Notes under the pieces: generated by a model
Seen by the model: only the letters and a program-made list of their open reading frames with translations
What the model was told of the DNA's origin: nothing
Database searches by the model: none
Made by a program: the position numbers and the translations under genes
Shown here: one piece after another, positions 8,210-17,148 of the stretch
Position numbering within the stretch: the stretch's first letter is position 1
Layout: the number at the start of each line of letters is the position of its first letter
Source of the DNA: Thermoplasmatales archaeon
Lineage (GTDB): Archaea > Thermoplasmatota > Penumbrarchaeia > Penumbrarchaeales > Penumbrarchaeaceae
Assembly: GCA_030595715.1 (NCBI GenBank)
Contig: JAUVCN010000010.1
Span: forward strand, 1 to 44,419
DNA length: 44,419 nt
Direction of reading: 5' to 3'

Positions 8210-8752
8210 TCAAACTCCTCCTTGTCGTATATTTTCAATATTATCTTCTCTTTTAATATATGTTGGCGCCGTCTCTGGAGAGAGACCTCCCTTGACCTCG
8301 TGATAATAATTGTAGGTCATCGCTTTTCCATCTTCAAGTTGGTCCATCTCCATCACTTCTCCAATGAACACGGTATGGGATCCAAGGTCCATGCTGTTTA
8401 TCACCTTTGCTTCAAGATATGCCAGTGAATGCCCTGTGATAATGGGAACTCCGAGTTTGCCATATTTGAACTCGACACCCTCGAATTTATCAATGTCCCT
8501 GCCGGTTTTAAAACCAAAGGTCCCGATAAACTTCATTGATGTTTCCTCTGATAGGATCGAGGCAGTGAAAAGCCTGCTCTCATTGATAAGATCGTGTGTT
8601 AGATTGTCCTTGTTAACAGAGATGGCTATCACCTCCGGATCTGCGGTGACCTGAAAGAGGGTGTTCACGATCTGACCGTTGTTCTTCCCTCCTGATCTGG
8701 CACACACGACATATACGCCATACGAGATCCTTTGCAACGTCTTTTTTTTCAT
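8210..8752 (-). CDS. Flavin reductase-like FMN-binding protein (flavoredoxin type)
   Basis: The 180-residue protein has the flavin reductase-like split-barrel fold: TLQRISYGVYVVCA, NTLFQVTADPEVIAISV, SRLFTASILSEE and SLAYLEAKVI match the FMN-binding blocks seen in flavoredoxins and in the small proteins next to flavodiiron proteins and high-molecular-weight rubredoxins. It probably passes electrons from reduced flavin or NAD(P)H to the flavodiiron protein or rubredoxin. ATG 8752 follows GGTGA; a GTG nine bases earlier is part of that site. It is the first gene of the five-gene operon, and its stop codon lies 1 nt before the ATG of the flavodiiron gene. A possible TATA element lies near 8806-8816. 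Confidence 0.87.
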   Translation of the reverse strand: MKKKTLQRISYGVYVVCARSGGKNNGQIVNTLFQVTADPEVIAISVNKDNLTHDLINESRLFTASILSEETSMKFIGTFGFKTGRDIDKFEGVEFKYGKLGVPIITGHSLAYLEAKVINSMDLGSHTVFIGEVMEMDQLEDGKAMTYNYYHEVKGGLSPETAPTYIKREDNIENIRQGGV

Positions 8753-8822
8753 CAGGTTCACCGGATCTTTTTATGTTTTCTTGCCACTGGGAAAGGGAGA
8801 CCCTCCATGATATAAGGAATGG

Positions 8823-8852
8823 AAAAAAGGGTCACCTTGTTGGAGATGACCC
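8823..8852 (-). terminator. Terminator after the PerR-Dfx-ferritin-rubredoxin operon
   Basis: On the minus strand the arms GGGTCA (8852-8847) and TGACCC (8834-8829) close a 12-nt loop and are followed at once by TTTTTT. It lies about 40 nt past the rubredoxin stop codon. Confidence 0.7.
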
Positions 8853-8890
8853 GTGTCGATCCATTCCGATCCTGTTCGGTTCGATCCTTT

Positions 8891-9052
8891 CTATATCTCT
8901 TCGAACATGTCCTTGCCAACACCACAGATAGGGCAGACCCAACCATCGGGAAGATCCTCGAACGTAGTGCCAGCTGCAACATTATTGTCCATATCACCGT
9001 TCTCGGGATCATAGATATATCCACAGGCGATGCATTTCCATTTTTTTGCCAT
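8891..9052 (-). CDS. Rubredoxin
   Basis: A 53-residue rubredoxin, a one-iron electron carrier. It has [14 protein letters not shown] near the N terminus and [12 protein letters not shown] near the C terminus, with the usual aromatic core (Trp5, Tyr12, Trp38). The start is ATG 9052, 7 nt after GGAGGT; an ATG two codons upstream is too close to that site. It is the last gene of the PerR operon, 21 nt behind ferritin. It should supply electrons to desulfoferrodoxin, rubrerythrin and possibly the flavodiiron protein. Confidence 0.97.
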   Translation of the reverse strand: MAKKWKCIACGYIYDPENGDMDNNVAAGTTFEDLPDGWVCPICGVGKDMFEEI

Positions 9053-9073
9053 ATTCATTACCTCCAGTTATTG

Positions 9074-9583
9074 TCACTCTTTCACAGGTGGAGTGAACAC
9101 CTTCTTCGAAAATTCTTGATCGAGCATGAACAATGCGCTCGTGCCATTGCCAATGAGCTTCAATTTTCCCACAATATCGGAAGCGGTTGCTTCCTCTTCC
9201 ACTTGTTCATCGACGAACCACTGCAGCATATTGTATGAAGCATGATCCTTCTCAGTAAGTGCCAGGTCCACCAGATCATTGATGAGAGAGGTGACCTTCT
9301 GTTCGTGTTCATATGTCTTTTCGAACACATCCAGAGGAGATTCCCAGACACTTGGAGGTGCATCGATCGCCTTCAGGGTCACCTTGCCTCCTCGTTCAAT
9401 GATGTAATCGAAGAATTTCATCGCATGGAACTGCTCCTCCTTGGCCTGAACCCTCATCCAGTTGGCACAACCGGGCAAGCCGATCGTCTCGAAATATGTG
9501 GACATCGAGAGATAGAAATATCCGGAATAGAGCTCCCAATTGATCTGTTCGTTTATGGCCTTTTCAACTCTCTCATTGATCAT
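9074..9583 (-). CDS. Ferritin (non-heme, FtnA type)
   Basis: The 169-residue protein has the four-helix ferritin fold with ferroxidase-centre residues in NEQINWELYSGYFYL (Glu), AKEEQFHAMKFFDYI (Glu and His) and later VDEQVEEEATA. No heme-binding Met at the bacterioferritin position is evident. It oxidises Fe2+ and stores it as a mineral in a 24-subunit shell, limiting hydroxyl radical formation. The ATG at 9583 is preceded by GAAGGTG. It lies 10 nt after desulfoferrodoxin in the PerR operon, so iron storage is co-expressed with superoxide defence. Confidence 0.96.
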   Translation of the reverse strand: MINERVEKAINEQINWELYSGYFYLSMSTYFETIGLPGCANWMRVQAKEEQFHAMKFFDYIIERGGKVTLKAIDAPPSVWESPLDVFEKTYEHEQKVTSLINDLVDLALTEKDHASYNMLQWFVDEQVEEEATASDIVGKLKLIGNGTSALFMLDQEFSKKVFTPPVKE

Positions 9584-9593
9584 TTCAACACCT

Positions 9594-9974
9594 TCATATT
9601 GTGATCTTCCAGAGGCCGTGCAAATTACAGTAGGACCTTACCATCTTAACATCTTCCTCTATCGAGAAGAATGCCTCAGGGGCAGCTCCGGGTTTAAGAT
9701 ATTTACGCTCCACCCTTGAATCTGTCACGATCTCTATCCATTCGATATGGTGTTCCTCGGCCATGGGATGTGGTATATCGCCTACTTTGATCTTTACACC
9801 TCCATCGACCTTTTCAAGGACAGGAAGATGTTTCTCCGTTCCCTGATCATTGCCTTTTTCCTCGAGGAGGACCATAGGTTGTCCACAACATACGAGTTCA
9901 CCAGCACCGGTATGGATCACCTCGACAACATTGCCGCATAATTCACACTTGTATACTTCTTTCTGATCTGTCAT
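9594..9974 (-). CDS. dfx: Desulfoferrodoxin (superoxide reductase, two-iron type)
   Basis: The enzyme reduces superoxide to peroxide without making oxygen. The N-terminal desulforedoxin-like domain binds iron with four Cys (KCELCGN and ELVCCGQP). The C-terminal centre II domain has the Glu-Lys loop TEKHLPV, His ligands in [14 protein letters not shown], and the Cys-His ligands of SYCNLHGLW. Length is 126 aa. ATG 9974 is preferred because AAGGTGG lies ahead of it inside the end of the Fur-like gene, whose stop codon is 1 nt upstream; the two genes are therefore translationally coupled. Electrons should come from rubredoxin, encoded two genes downstream. Confidence 0.97.
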   Translation of the reverse strand: MTDQKEVYKCELCGNVVEVIHTGAGELVCCGQPMVLLEEKGNDQGTEKHLPVLEKVDGGVKIKVGDIPHPMAEEHHIEWIEIVTDSRVERKYLKPGAAPEAFFSIEEDVKMVRSYCNLHGLWKITI

Positions 9975-9975
9975 T

Positions 9976-10404
9976 TCAATCCACCTTCTTTTCATTTTTA
10001 TTATTACATGATATGCATAATCCTCTGAAATATCCGAAAGCCTCGTCCACTCTGAACCCTTCGGACCTTATCTGTTCTATGATATCAAAGTTGTATCTGT
10101 CCTCCAGATCGGATATGGACCCACACTCCTTGCACATAAAATGGTGATGAGGGTCATTATTGAAATCGCACAGGATCTCGGATTTATTGATCGTGAGCAC
10201 CTGAATGACGCCATTTTCCGAAAGATCATCAATCACGTTGTAGACCGTGGTCTTGGATAGACTGGGATTTTTCATTTTCAGTTGTGTATAGATGTGGTCG
10301 ATACTTGGGTGAATGCGATTTTTGTCAAGATACCGCATGATCTCCAGTCTTTGAGGTGTGACCTTCAGACCCTTTTTTTTCAGTATCATGACATAATCTT
10401 CCAC
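9976..10404 (-). CDS. Fur-family regulator of PerR type
   Basis: This 142-residue winged-helix protein has the Fur fold: helix-turn-helix ([14 protein letters not shown]), the metal-sensing segment [17 protein letters not shown], and a second Cys pair (CISC) that would bind structural zinc with CKEC. Residues matching the PerR regulatory metal ligands seem present: His in [10 protein letters not shown], Asp in CDFN, His in PHHHF, and Asp in SISDLED. PerR senses peroxide by iron-catalysed oxidation of its His ligands, so this gene probably represses its own operon until peroxide appears. The start is GTG 10404, with GAGGGTG upstream. The next gene overlaps its ribosome binding site with this coding end. 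Fur, Mur or Zur activity is not excluded. Confidence 0.92.
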   Translation of the reverse strand: MEDYVMILKKKGLKVTPQRLEIMRYLDKNRIHPSIDHIYTQLKMKNPSLSKTTVYNVIDDLSENGVIQVLTINKSEILCDFNNDPHHHFMCKECGSISDLEDRYNFDIIEQIRSEGFRVDEAFGYFRGLCISCNNKNEKKVD

Positions 10405-10426
10405 TTGAACACCCTCAATTTATATT

Positions 10427-10458
10427 TTGTAAATATTACAAGTAAGGTATCATTACAA
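10427..10458. promoter_or_regulatory. Probable PerR box at the PerR-Dfx-ferritin-rubredoxin promoter
   Basis: A perfect palindrome, TTGTAA-ATA-TTACAA, occupies 10427-10441; the half-site ATTACAA is repeated at 10452-10458, 17 nt away in the same orientation. The likely TATA box on the minus strand (TACATATATACC, about 10463-10474) would start transcription near 10441, inside the palindrome. AT-rich palindromes of about 15 bp are typical Fur/PerR operators. The position fits autorepression. Confidence 0.6.
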
Positions 10459-10653
10459 AGAGGTATATATGTAATTCCCTTGATTTTCCGATCCACTCGG
10501 GATCCATGGTGATCAAAGAGAATATACACATCTACAATATGTTGAACAACCCAAATGTTTCAGGTCCATCCTGTCGATGTTCGATGAATGACAATTACAG
10601 GATCGATCTTCATTTATAATGACAGCATGATCGATAGTTGGGCCATGTCCTCA

Positions 10654-12042
10654 TCAGTTTGGATAATATTTTTCGATGAATTCCTCATCTATCCTTTTCA
10701 GTTCTTCCCTGGGGATCGTTGTCAGGAGCTTCCATGCCAGGGACAGCGTCTCCTCTATGGACCTATCCTCCTCACTCCCCTGGGCAATATACTCCTTTTC
10801 GAAGCGAGCGGAGAACTTGAGGAAAGACCTATCCCTGTCCGTAAGTGCTTCTTCCCCAACGACAGCGACGAGGTCTCTCAGGTTGACCCCCTCTGCATAA
10901 CACGCATAGAGCTGGTTCGAAACCTGATCATGATCGGCCCTTGTTCTTCCCTCTCCTATGCCCTGTTTCATCAATCTGGAAAGGCATGGTAGGGGATTCA
11001 CCGGTGGTCTTATTGATTTCCTGTGAAGCTCCCTTGAAAGTACGATCTGTCCCTCGGTGATATAACCGGTAAGGTCCGGAATGGGGTGTGTGATATCATC
11101 ATCCGGCATGGTGAGAATGGGTATCTGTGTGATGGAACCATGCTTTCCCTCTATTCTTCCAGCCCTCTCGTATATCTGTGAAAGGTCAGTGTACATGTAA
11201 CCGGGGTATCCTCTCCTTCCGGGGACCTCTTCCCTGGCTGCTGCTATCTCCCTGAGTGCCTCGCAGTAGTTGGTAAGATCGGTCAGAATGACAAGGATAT
11301 GCATCCCCTTCTCGAAGGCAAGGTATTCTGCGGTGGTCAATGCCATCCTGGGGATAATGATCCTTTCGATGGCTGGATCATCTGCAAGATTGAGGAAGAG
11401 GACAGCTCTTTCAAGTGCTCCCGATCGCTCGAAGGACCTCTTGAAGAAGTTAGCTTCTTCGGATGTGATGCCCATTGCGCAGAATATGACCGCGAACTCC
11501 TCCTTGCTTCCTAGGACCTTTGCCTGTCTGGCGATCTGAGCTGCCAGGTCGTTGTGCGGTAGGCCGGATGCCGAGAAGATGGGAAGTTTTTGACCCCTGA
11601 CAAGTGTGTTCATGCCATCTATCGTGGAGATCCCGGTCTGGATGAATTCCTTGGGATACTCCCTTGCGGTCGGGTTGATGGGCTCTCCGTTTATATCCCT
11701 CCTTTCCTCTGGGATTATCGCAGGTCCTTCATCGATCGGTCTGGCAGTTCCGGAAAATACCCTTCCCAGCATATCCGGTGAAACGGGGATCTTCATGGTC
11801 TCTCCTGTGAATCTTACAGAAGTGACATCGGTGTCTATTCCTTTGGTTCCTTCGAAGACCTGGATGACGGCCTTGTCCATATGTGCTTCAAGAACCTGCC
11901 CCAGCCTCATCTTTCCATCCGGGGACCTGACCTTCACGACCTCCCCGTAGGAGGCACCCTCAACACCCTCCACTACCATAAGTGGACCAGAGACCTCCGT
12001 CACAGTTGAGTATTCAATCTCTTTGGAGTCCGTTCCGGGCAT
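10654..12042 (-). CDS. atpB: A/V-type ATP synthase subunit B, encoded apart from the main operon
   Basis: Subunit B is the non-catalytic nucleotide-binding subunit that alternates with A in the soluble head. The 462 residues match along their length: the N-terminal barrel ([17 protein letters not shown]), the region [31 protein letters not shown], where a degenerate P-loop replaces GxxxxGKT as normal for B, then [13 protein letters not shown] and [21 protein letters not shown]. The ATG at 12042 has no clear ribosome binding site. Oddly the gene is not next to atpA: it ends a minus-strand run after a coiled-coil protein and a beta-helix protein, divergent from the atpH-I-K-E-C-F-A operon. It begins 33 nt past its upstream neighbour, so co-transcription is likely. 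Confidence 0.97.
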   Translation of the reverse strand: MPGTDSKEIEYSTVTEVSGPLMVVEGVEGASYGEVVKVRSPDGKMRLGQVLEAHMDKAVIQVFEGTKGIDTDVTSVRFTGETMKIPVSPDMLGRVFSGTARPIDEGPAIIPEERRDINGEPINPTAREYPKEFIQTGISTIDGMNTLVRGQKLPIFSASGLPHNDLAAQIARQAKVLGSKEEFAVIFCAMGITSEEANFFKRSFERSGALERAVLFLNLADDPAIERIIIPRMALTTAEYLAFEKGMHILVILTDLTNYCEALREIAAAREEVPGRRGYPGYMYTDLSQIYERAGRIEGKHGSITQIPILTMPDDDITHPIPDLTGYITEGQIVLSRELHRKSIRPPVNPLPCLSRLMKQGIGEGRTRADHDQVSNQLYACYAEGVNLRDLVAVVGEEALTDRDRSFLKFSARFEKEYIAQGSEEDRSIEETLSLAWKLLTTIPREELKRIDEEFIEKYYPN

Positions 12043-12075
12043 GAAATTAGGGAAGCACAGGTCTGATATTAATCT

Positions 12076-13920
12076 TTAGCTTCTTCTGCGAAGCACCAAT
12101 ACCATGATAATGAGGACCACGGCAATGATCAGTATGATCGCTGCAATGATCTGTAGCTCATTGTCATCGGTATCCTCTCCTTTTTCAACTGATATCGTAA
12201 GTTCGTTATTGTCCTGGAGAATGCCGTTCATTCCGGTATACTCATCACTCGATCTGATGGAGCATTTGAGATCATGCTGTCCGGGCTCCATCTTTCCAAC
12301 CGGTAGTATGATCGTGATATTTTCACCAGGGACAATGTTTGTTTTCTGGCTGAACCTGTAGGTCCCATCCAGGTAGATGGTCACTGCCACATTCTTTGCC
12401 TCTGAGCCGTATGTTCCCACGGTGACGACTGCATTACCTTCCATTAATTCGATATCGTTCACATATATGTCGGTCAATGGCAGCTGGAGATCCACATGGG
12501 AATCCTCCATGACAATGAATGAGGTCTCCATCCGGGCATTGCCCCAGCTTGCAGACAGATCATATTCAACTGTGATGACCTCGTCAGAGGGTCCCAGGTA
12601 GCCCCAGATCAAGCCGACCTCCCCTGGACCTATTTTCGTTGTCCAGTTCAGCGACGATGATAGTTCGATGATCGAACCGTCGACCACTTCCATTCCCGGA
12701 CCGTAAGTATTTATATGTGTCCTCCCCCACATCGAGATGTTTGAAAGTGCCCCATCACCCGGAATGAACGCAACGTCGGTTCGTTCGACCCTGTCCCATG
12801 TTTCGATCTCCATGCCCCATCTGGTGAAGTTTTCGATCTGACAATCCATCTCGATAAGGGCCCATTGCCCTTCGAGCAGAAGTCCCACCTCGGTATTCCG
12901 GATGGAGGATCCTCTGATCGAGATATGATTGGATGAGATGATGCCGTTTTCCGCATCCTCTATCGTAGTGTTCTCAATAAGAAGAGCGCCTGGACCTTTT
13001 GTATCGATCCCTTTGTATAATGAAAGTATCTTTGAATCGCGGATCATGGGATCGCCGGGACAATCCGTCATTTCGATACCGCTGTAAGGACCAGTGATAT
13101 CCATGCCCACCAATTCCAGAGGGCCACATTCCATGAATCTTCCACCATATAGGGCACCGGGAAGATCGATCGTAACGGATCGGGCCGAGACACTTGCCCC
13201 ACTGGAGAATATTCCTCCCCCGTAGGTACCTTCGATGTATACATTTTCAACATCAAGTCCACCATCTTCACATGATATGGCAGCGATGGATGAGGAAAAG
13301 GAAATATTGGAAGTAAAGCTGGTCCTGATCACGGAAAGGTTACCCTCCCCTACCATCGAAGCCCCCAATCCCTCGACCACCGAATCCTCTACCAATATCG
13401 ACCCTCCCGTTGAGATGATGCCTGATATCGTTGAATTGATGATCTCCAATGAGTCGAGACCGCTTCGGATCAATCCCGATCGGGTCATTATTGAATCCAC
13501 AAATGAGAAGCTCCCATCCAGAAGATAGAGACTGAAATACTGGTTGGAATGGTCGAGCGACCCGTTGATCGTAGACCGATGGATCTCCAAGACGCCGGAA
13601 GATTCGATGTAGTATCCCACTTCCCGGAGGAATGGGGAGATCGATGAGTTCACCAGGTGGAGGGAACCGTTCTCCAAGATCTTTATCCCTTCTCCGGATA
13701 TCGTGAGATCACAATCCCTGAGCTCCAGTGTCTCGTTGATCAACAGGCTTCCATTCACCAATTTGGAACCTGTCCAGAACTGTTCGTTGTCAATTACCAC
13801 AGTATCTATTCCAACAGGTTCGATCACTTCTTCGGGTTCGCCGCAACATTGCCCCTGGACATTCATAGATGTCAAGATGATCGCAAGCGTACAGAACACC
13901 AATACTTCAGCGGCCTTCAT
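12076..13920 (-). CDS. Membrane-anchored beta-helix surface protein with a CARDB-like domain
   Basis: The 614-residue protein has a signal peptide (about 1-24), then roughly 350 residues of right-handed parallel beta-helix: short repeating coils with Ser/Thr/Gly/Asn turns such as LEIINSTISGI, LSVIRTSF and LLIENTTIEDA. A CARDB-like beta-sandwich follows (about 465-570, from DIYVNDIELMEG to NNELTISVEK). One membrane helix (about 585-608) and a four-residue basic end (RRRS) finish it. Beta-helix proteins of this type often act on or bind polysaccharide, but no active site can be named. ATG 13920 is preferred over GTG 13929 because GGAG lies upstream of it. It lies 15 nt behind the coiled-coil gene and just ahead of atpB. 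Confidence 0.85.
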   Translation of the reverse strand: MKAAEVLVFCTLAIILTSMNVQGQCCGEPEEVIEPVGIDTVVIDNEQFWTGSKLVNGSLLINETLELRDCDLTISGEGIKILENGSLHLVNSSISPFLREVGYYIESSGVLEIHRSTINGSLDHSNQYFSLYLLDGSFSFVDSIMTRSGLIRSGLDSLEIINSTISGIISTGGSILVEDSVVEGLGASMVGEGNLSVIRTSFTSNISFSSSIAAISCEDGGLDVENVYIEGTYGGGIFSSGASVSARSVTIDLPGALYGGRFMECGPLELVGMDITGPYSGIEMTDCPGDPMIRDSKILSLYKGIDTKGPGALLIENTTIEDAENGIISSNHISIRGSSIRNTEVGLLLEGQWALIEMDCQIENFTRWGMEIETWDRVERTDVAFIPGDGALSNISMWGRTHINTYGPGMEVVDGSIIELSSSLNWTTKIGPGEVGLIWGYLGPSDEVITVEYDLSASWGNARMETSFIVMEDSHVDLQLPLTDIYVNDIELMEGNAVVTVGTYGSEAKNVAVTIYLDGTYRFSQKTNIVPGENITIILPVGKMEPGQHDLKCSIRSSDEYTGMNGILQDNNELTISVEKGEDTDDNELQIIAAIILIIAVVLIIMVLVLRRRS

Positions 13921-13935
13921 GATGGTCACTCCATC

Positions 13936-16596
13936 TCAGAGATTGCACCAGCTGCATTTCCCGGATCCTTTGCAAACAGAACATTTCTCCTCACCCTTGC
14001 AGGTAGGACATGTGTTTCCGAATGTATTTCCGGTTCCGCTACAGGTGGAGCATTGCCCTGACCCATTGCACCACACACATTTACCTGTTCCCTTACATGA
14101 AAGACAATCGATGTCACCTGAATTCGATGTTTCTGACCTTTGCAGGTCTTCCACAGGTGTGGTTTCTTCAATATCTTCGGGTGTAATATCATCATTCAGG
14201 GTATCAAGTTCGGTCGAAGTTTCGGAAGCGCTTCCTTCCTCATTGATGTTCTTCAGCTTCAAATTGACCTTTTTCAAATAGAAACTTGATTCCTTGTTAT
14301 CCGGGTCCTCTGCCAGAACCTTCTTGAAAAGCTCCAATGACACCTGGAGATCGTTGCTGAGGTACAGCTCCTTCGCTTTCTTCTTCATCTCATTCAGGTC
14401 TGACTTTGTTGCCTTCTCTTCAGACCCCTTTGTGATCCCCTTTTCACGTAGAGAGGTCTGACGCTCATATCCTTCTATCTGGTATGGGTCGTTCATTCCC
14501 TTCGCGAACATCTCGAGTTCCTGATCGCTTTTGGTATGGGCTTCCCTGAGTAGCTTTGTTTTGAGCTTCAATAATCTCTTGACATTTTCCTTGAATGTTC
14601 CGTATTCGATCGTAAGGACCTTTGAGTCATCGATCAAGAGGTCCGAGACCCTACTTACAATGATACCTCTACTGGAGAGTTCGGTGAGCTTTCGAGATAT
14701 CTCACCCCTTCGTTTCTCCTCCTTGATAACTATTTTTTTTAAGCGGGTGAACTTCTTCAGGGTTTCCTTGAAAAGGTCCGGATCGTTCATACTGTCCATT
14801 ATTTCTTTTTCCAGATCTGGGAACCATCCTCTTTCGAAAGCCGGGAATTCATTCTTGAACGAATTGAGGGAGGCTATGGCCCTTGTGTGGTCAAGTACGA
14901 TCTTCTCAAGACCCTCGATCGAGGTTTCTTTCTGCGTCTTCTCCAGTATCGCATCTATTTTGTAACCCTGTGACCTCCATGTCTTTAGGAGGTCATTCAG
15001 CTCGATCCTCTTCTCACGAATACTGTCCCGTTCAGAAACAACCTTCTGGATCTCTCCCATCTCCTTTCGTATGGAATCGATCAGTTCCGGATTCTTGATC
15101 TTCAATGTCAATTTATGGACCAGGTCGGGAATATCTTTATGATTGACCTCTTTTAGGCGAGTCTCATATTCCATGAGTTCGGAGATCCTTTCTGTGTAAT
15201 CCTTGTAGATCTTCTCTGCTTCGACAATATCTTTTTGAAGCGCGTTTTGAAGTTTCGAGATCTTGAATCCCATCCCGCCCCATTCCTTGACGGCATTCTC
15301 GATGTTCTGGGATCTGATCTTCTGGTTGAGGATATTGTTCTTCAGTTCATTGACCTCAACCTCAGTATTGTTGATATTGGTAGGATCGAACAATTTTTCT
15401 GATATACTTGAGACATCGTCTTCGAAACCGGTGGCATCAAGTTTGAAAAGTTTCTCTTTCAGTGATTTCAATCTGGCGGTCTGTCTGATGAAGATATCAA
15501 ATTCCTCTTCCAGAAGGTTAATGTCATCATCGATTATCTGTTCCACCATGTCGATCTTGAAACCCTCTGCAGAATATTTTTCGAGACTCTTTTTGATCTC
15601 ATTTCTTCTCTTTCTCTCTCCCTCTTTCTTCGTATCTTTCATCTTTGCATTCTTGATGGACTTTTCCAGGTCAAGCATCCTTTCTACGACCTTATCGAGG
15701 AGCCAGGGATCATCTATCATTTTTTCGAGTTCCACGATCTTGTCATGGAATTGATCTATGAACGGACCTTCCTTGAAAGTGTTCAATTTTTGTTTTTCCT
15801 TGAAAAGGAAATCAATGTTCGATTCGTAGATATTTAATTGTTTGTCCAGATAATCGAGGTCATCATCATTTTCGATCATCTCTTCAATGGATGAAGTATT
15901 GAGCCCTTTTCTTCTATGCCGGCTTATACGGTTCCTAAGGGTCCTGTATCGTGTTTCAACGGATCTGATCGTTGTTATGACGGATCTCAATCTCCGGTCG
16001 ATGTCATCCAGCCGGTCCAGTCTGAAGACGGCCTTTTCAATATCGTCGATCTTCTTCAGATATTCCTTACCTACATGAGAGAAATCATCACGGGATCTGG
16101 CGATCTTGCTTCTGATCTCCTCGGCCTTTTCTATCTGTTCTCCTATGGAGATGAACCTCTTTTCTATCTGATCGAAGCTTCTGGAAAACAGGCTTTCATC
16201 TTCTTCGAAGTTGTAACCTTTTACTCTCCATCCGGAGACAATGATCTTCCATTCATCTATCTTCAGGTCCATTTCCTGGGTATTGTCCCTGATAAGGGCG
16301 AAGACCCCTTTGCCTCGGCCGCCCCTTGAACCTTTTCCATTCTTTTTCTTTTCGCTGGATTCATTGATGCCCTTGAGCTCGGTTATGCATGAGATGGCAA
16401 TCCTGAACGCTTCTTCCAATTTGCCATTTTCAAAGTTGATCTTGGCTTCTTCGATCATTCCCTTGTAAGAAGAAGTGTCAACTTCCGTTTTCTCCAGCAT
16501 TCCGATTATCATGTTACTTCTATTCAAGACCATTTCAAGCTTCTTGATCTTGGGTTCTATTTCTGTTTCGGAAATAGCCACCTGCTTTGCTCCCAC
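13936..16596 (-). CDS. Giant repetitive coiled-coil protein with TPR-like and multi-CxxC zinc domains
   Basis: I do not recognise the family. The 886-residue protein is soluble, highly charged and mostly helical. About six copies of a ~100-residue unit can be seen, each starting with a motif like W-x-x-x-G-[FY]-K-I near residues 125, 230, 345, 440, 537 and 642, and containing an F-x-x-x-I plus a D-P or N-P turn (DDPWLL, FDPTNI, KNPELI, NDPDLF, NDPYQI). A TPR-like stretch (about 760-800) follows, then a C terminus with six CxxC pairs in C-x-x-C-x-G-x-G spacing, as in the DnaJ zinc domain but with more Cys. The start is GTG 16596 after GGGGA. It opens the run leading to atpB and is divergent from the ATPase operon, so a scaffold or assembly role is conceivable but unproven. 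Confidence 0.8.
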   Translation of the reverse strand: MGAKQVAISETEIEPKIKKLEMVLNRSNMIIGMLEKTEVDTSSYKGMIEEAKINFENGKLEEAFRIAISCITELKGINESSEKKKNGKGSRGGRGKGVFALIRDNTQEMDLKIDEWKIIVSGWRVKGYNFEEDESLFSRSFDQIEKRFISIGEQIEKAEEIRSKIARSRDDFSHVGKEYLKKIDDIEKAVFRLDRLDDIDRRLRSVITTIRSVETRYRTLRNRISRHRRKGLNTSSIEEMIENDDDLDYLDKQLNIYESNIDFLFKEKQKLNTFKEGPFIDQFHDKIVELEKMIDDPWLLDKVVERMLDLEKSIKNAKMKDTKKEGERKRRNEIKKSLEKYSAEGFKIDMVEQIIDDDINLLEEEFDIFIRQTARLKSLKEKLFKLDATGFEDDVSSISEKLFDPTNINNTEVEVNELKNNILNQKIRSQNIENAVKEWGGMGFKISKLQNALQKDIVEAEKIYKDYTERISELMEYETRLKEVNHKDIPDLVHKLTLKIKNPELIDSIRKEMGEIQKVVSERDSIREKRIELNDLLKTWRSQGYKIDAILEKTQKETSIEGLEKIVLDHTRAIASLNSFKNEFPAFERGWFPDLEKEIMDSMNDPDLFKETLKKFTRLKKIVIKEEKRRGEISRKLTELSSRGIIVSRVSDLLIDDSKVLTIEYGTFKENVKRLLKLKTKLLREAHTKSDQELEMFAKGMNDPYQIEGYERQTSLREKGITKGSEEKATKSDLNEMKKKAKELYLSNDLQVSLELFKKVLAEDPDNKESSFYLKKVNLKLKNINEEGSASETSTELDTLNDDITPEDIEETTPVEDLQRSETSNSGDIDCLSCKGTGKCVWCNGSGQCSTCSGTGNTFGNTCPTCKGEEKCSVCKGSGKCSWCNL

Positions 16597-16634
16597 ATGT
16601 CCCCAATCATTTTTCCCCTTTTAAAATGTTCCTC

Positions 16635-16772
16635 ATTTATATCGATTTTTAATACGATCGGAAAATGTAGAGGTTATTATGACCAGACATTGATATTCCT
16701 ATCACCAAACCAAATGTACTTTTTCCACTCATTATTTGCCGATAATAAATGTTAAGTAATACGATGGATTAA
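16635..16772. promoter_or_regulatory. Divergent promoters between the coiled-coil/atpB run and the atp operon
   Basis: On the minus strand ATATAAAT (16642-16635) would start transcription near 16612, 16 nt ahead of the GTG of the coiled-coil gene. On the plus strand ATAATAAA (about 16742-16749) would start transcription near 16772, 39 nt ahead of atpH. A shared 214-bp region could couple expression of the two halves of the ATPase. Based on spacing and AT-richness only. Confidence 0.45.
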
Positions 16773-16810
16773 GCCCATTTGGTTTCAAAATCCCTCCCGG
16801 TGATGAGAAA

Positions 16811-17125
16811 ATGGGCAAAGATGACCTCCACATGCTCCTCGAAGCAGAAAAGAAGGCTCAACTGAATGTCGACAGGGCCAAGGAGCTGGCCAAATTGGAG
16901 ATCAAGAGAGCAGATGAGGAAGCGAGTGACCAGCGGGAGATACTATTGATCAAGTTCAAAACTCGCAAGACATCAGGTTTGAAAGAGGTCAAGGACAAGG
17001 CTCTGATCGAAGCTGAGAAGATCCGAAACGATGGTAACATTATGGCAAAGGACCTGGGGTCCAAGGCCAGAGATCGAATTCCTGTTGCTGTCGAGAAGGT
17101 CCTCACATTGATCAAGGGTAGCTGA
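16811..17125 (+). CDS. atpH: A/V-type ATP synthase subunit H (peripheral stalk)
   Basis: A 104-residue charged coiled coil (LLEAEKKAQLNVDRAKELAK onward) with the length and composition of archaeal subunit H, which pairs with subunit E to form the peripheral stalk that holds the stator still. It is the first gene of the operon, directly ahead of atpI. ATG 16811 is preceded by GGTGATGAG. The sequence alone is low complexity, so the call rests largely on the operon position, which matches other archaeal atp clusters. Confidence 0.88.
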   Translation: MGKDDLHMLLEAEKKAQLNVDRAKELAKLEIKRADEEASDQREILLIKFKTRKTSGLKEVKDKALIEAEKIRNDGNIMAKDLGSKARDRIPVAVEKVLTLIKGS

Positions 17126-17148
17126 ACATCTGAAAAGGCGGTATCCTA

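Noticed and set aside
8758-9024. An 88-codon minus-strand frame over the rubredoxin gene
   Set aside because: Rubredoxin in the other frame (8891-9052) has all four Cys, a GGAGGT site and the right length.
10470-10653. A C/D-box RNA after atpB on the minus strand, because of a CTGATGA
   Set aside because: The first base does not fit box C and no suitable D box or terminal stem is found.
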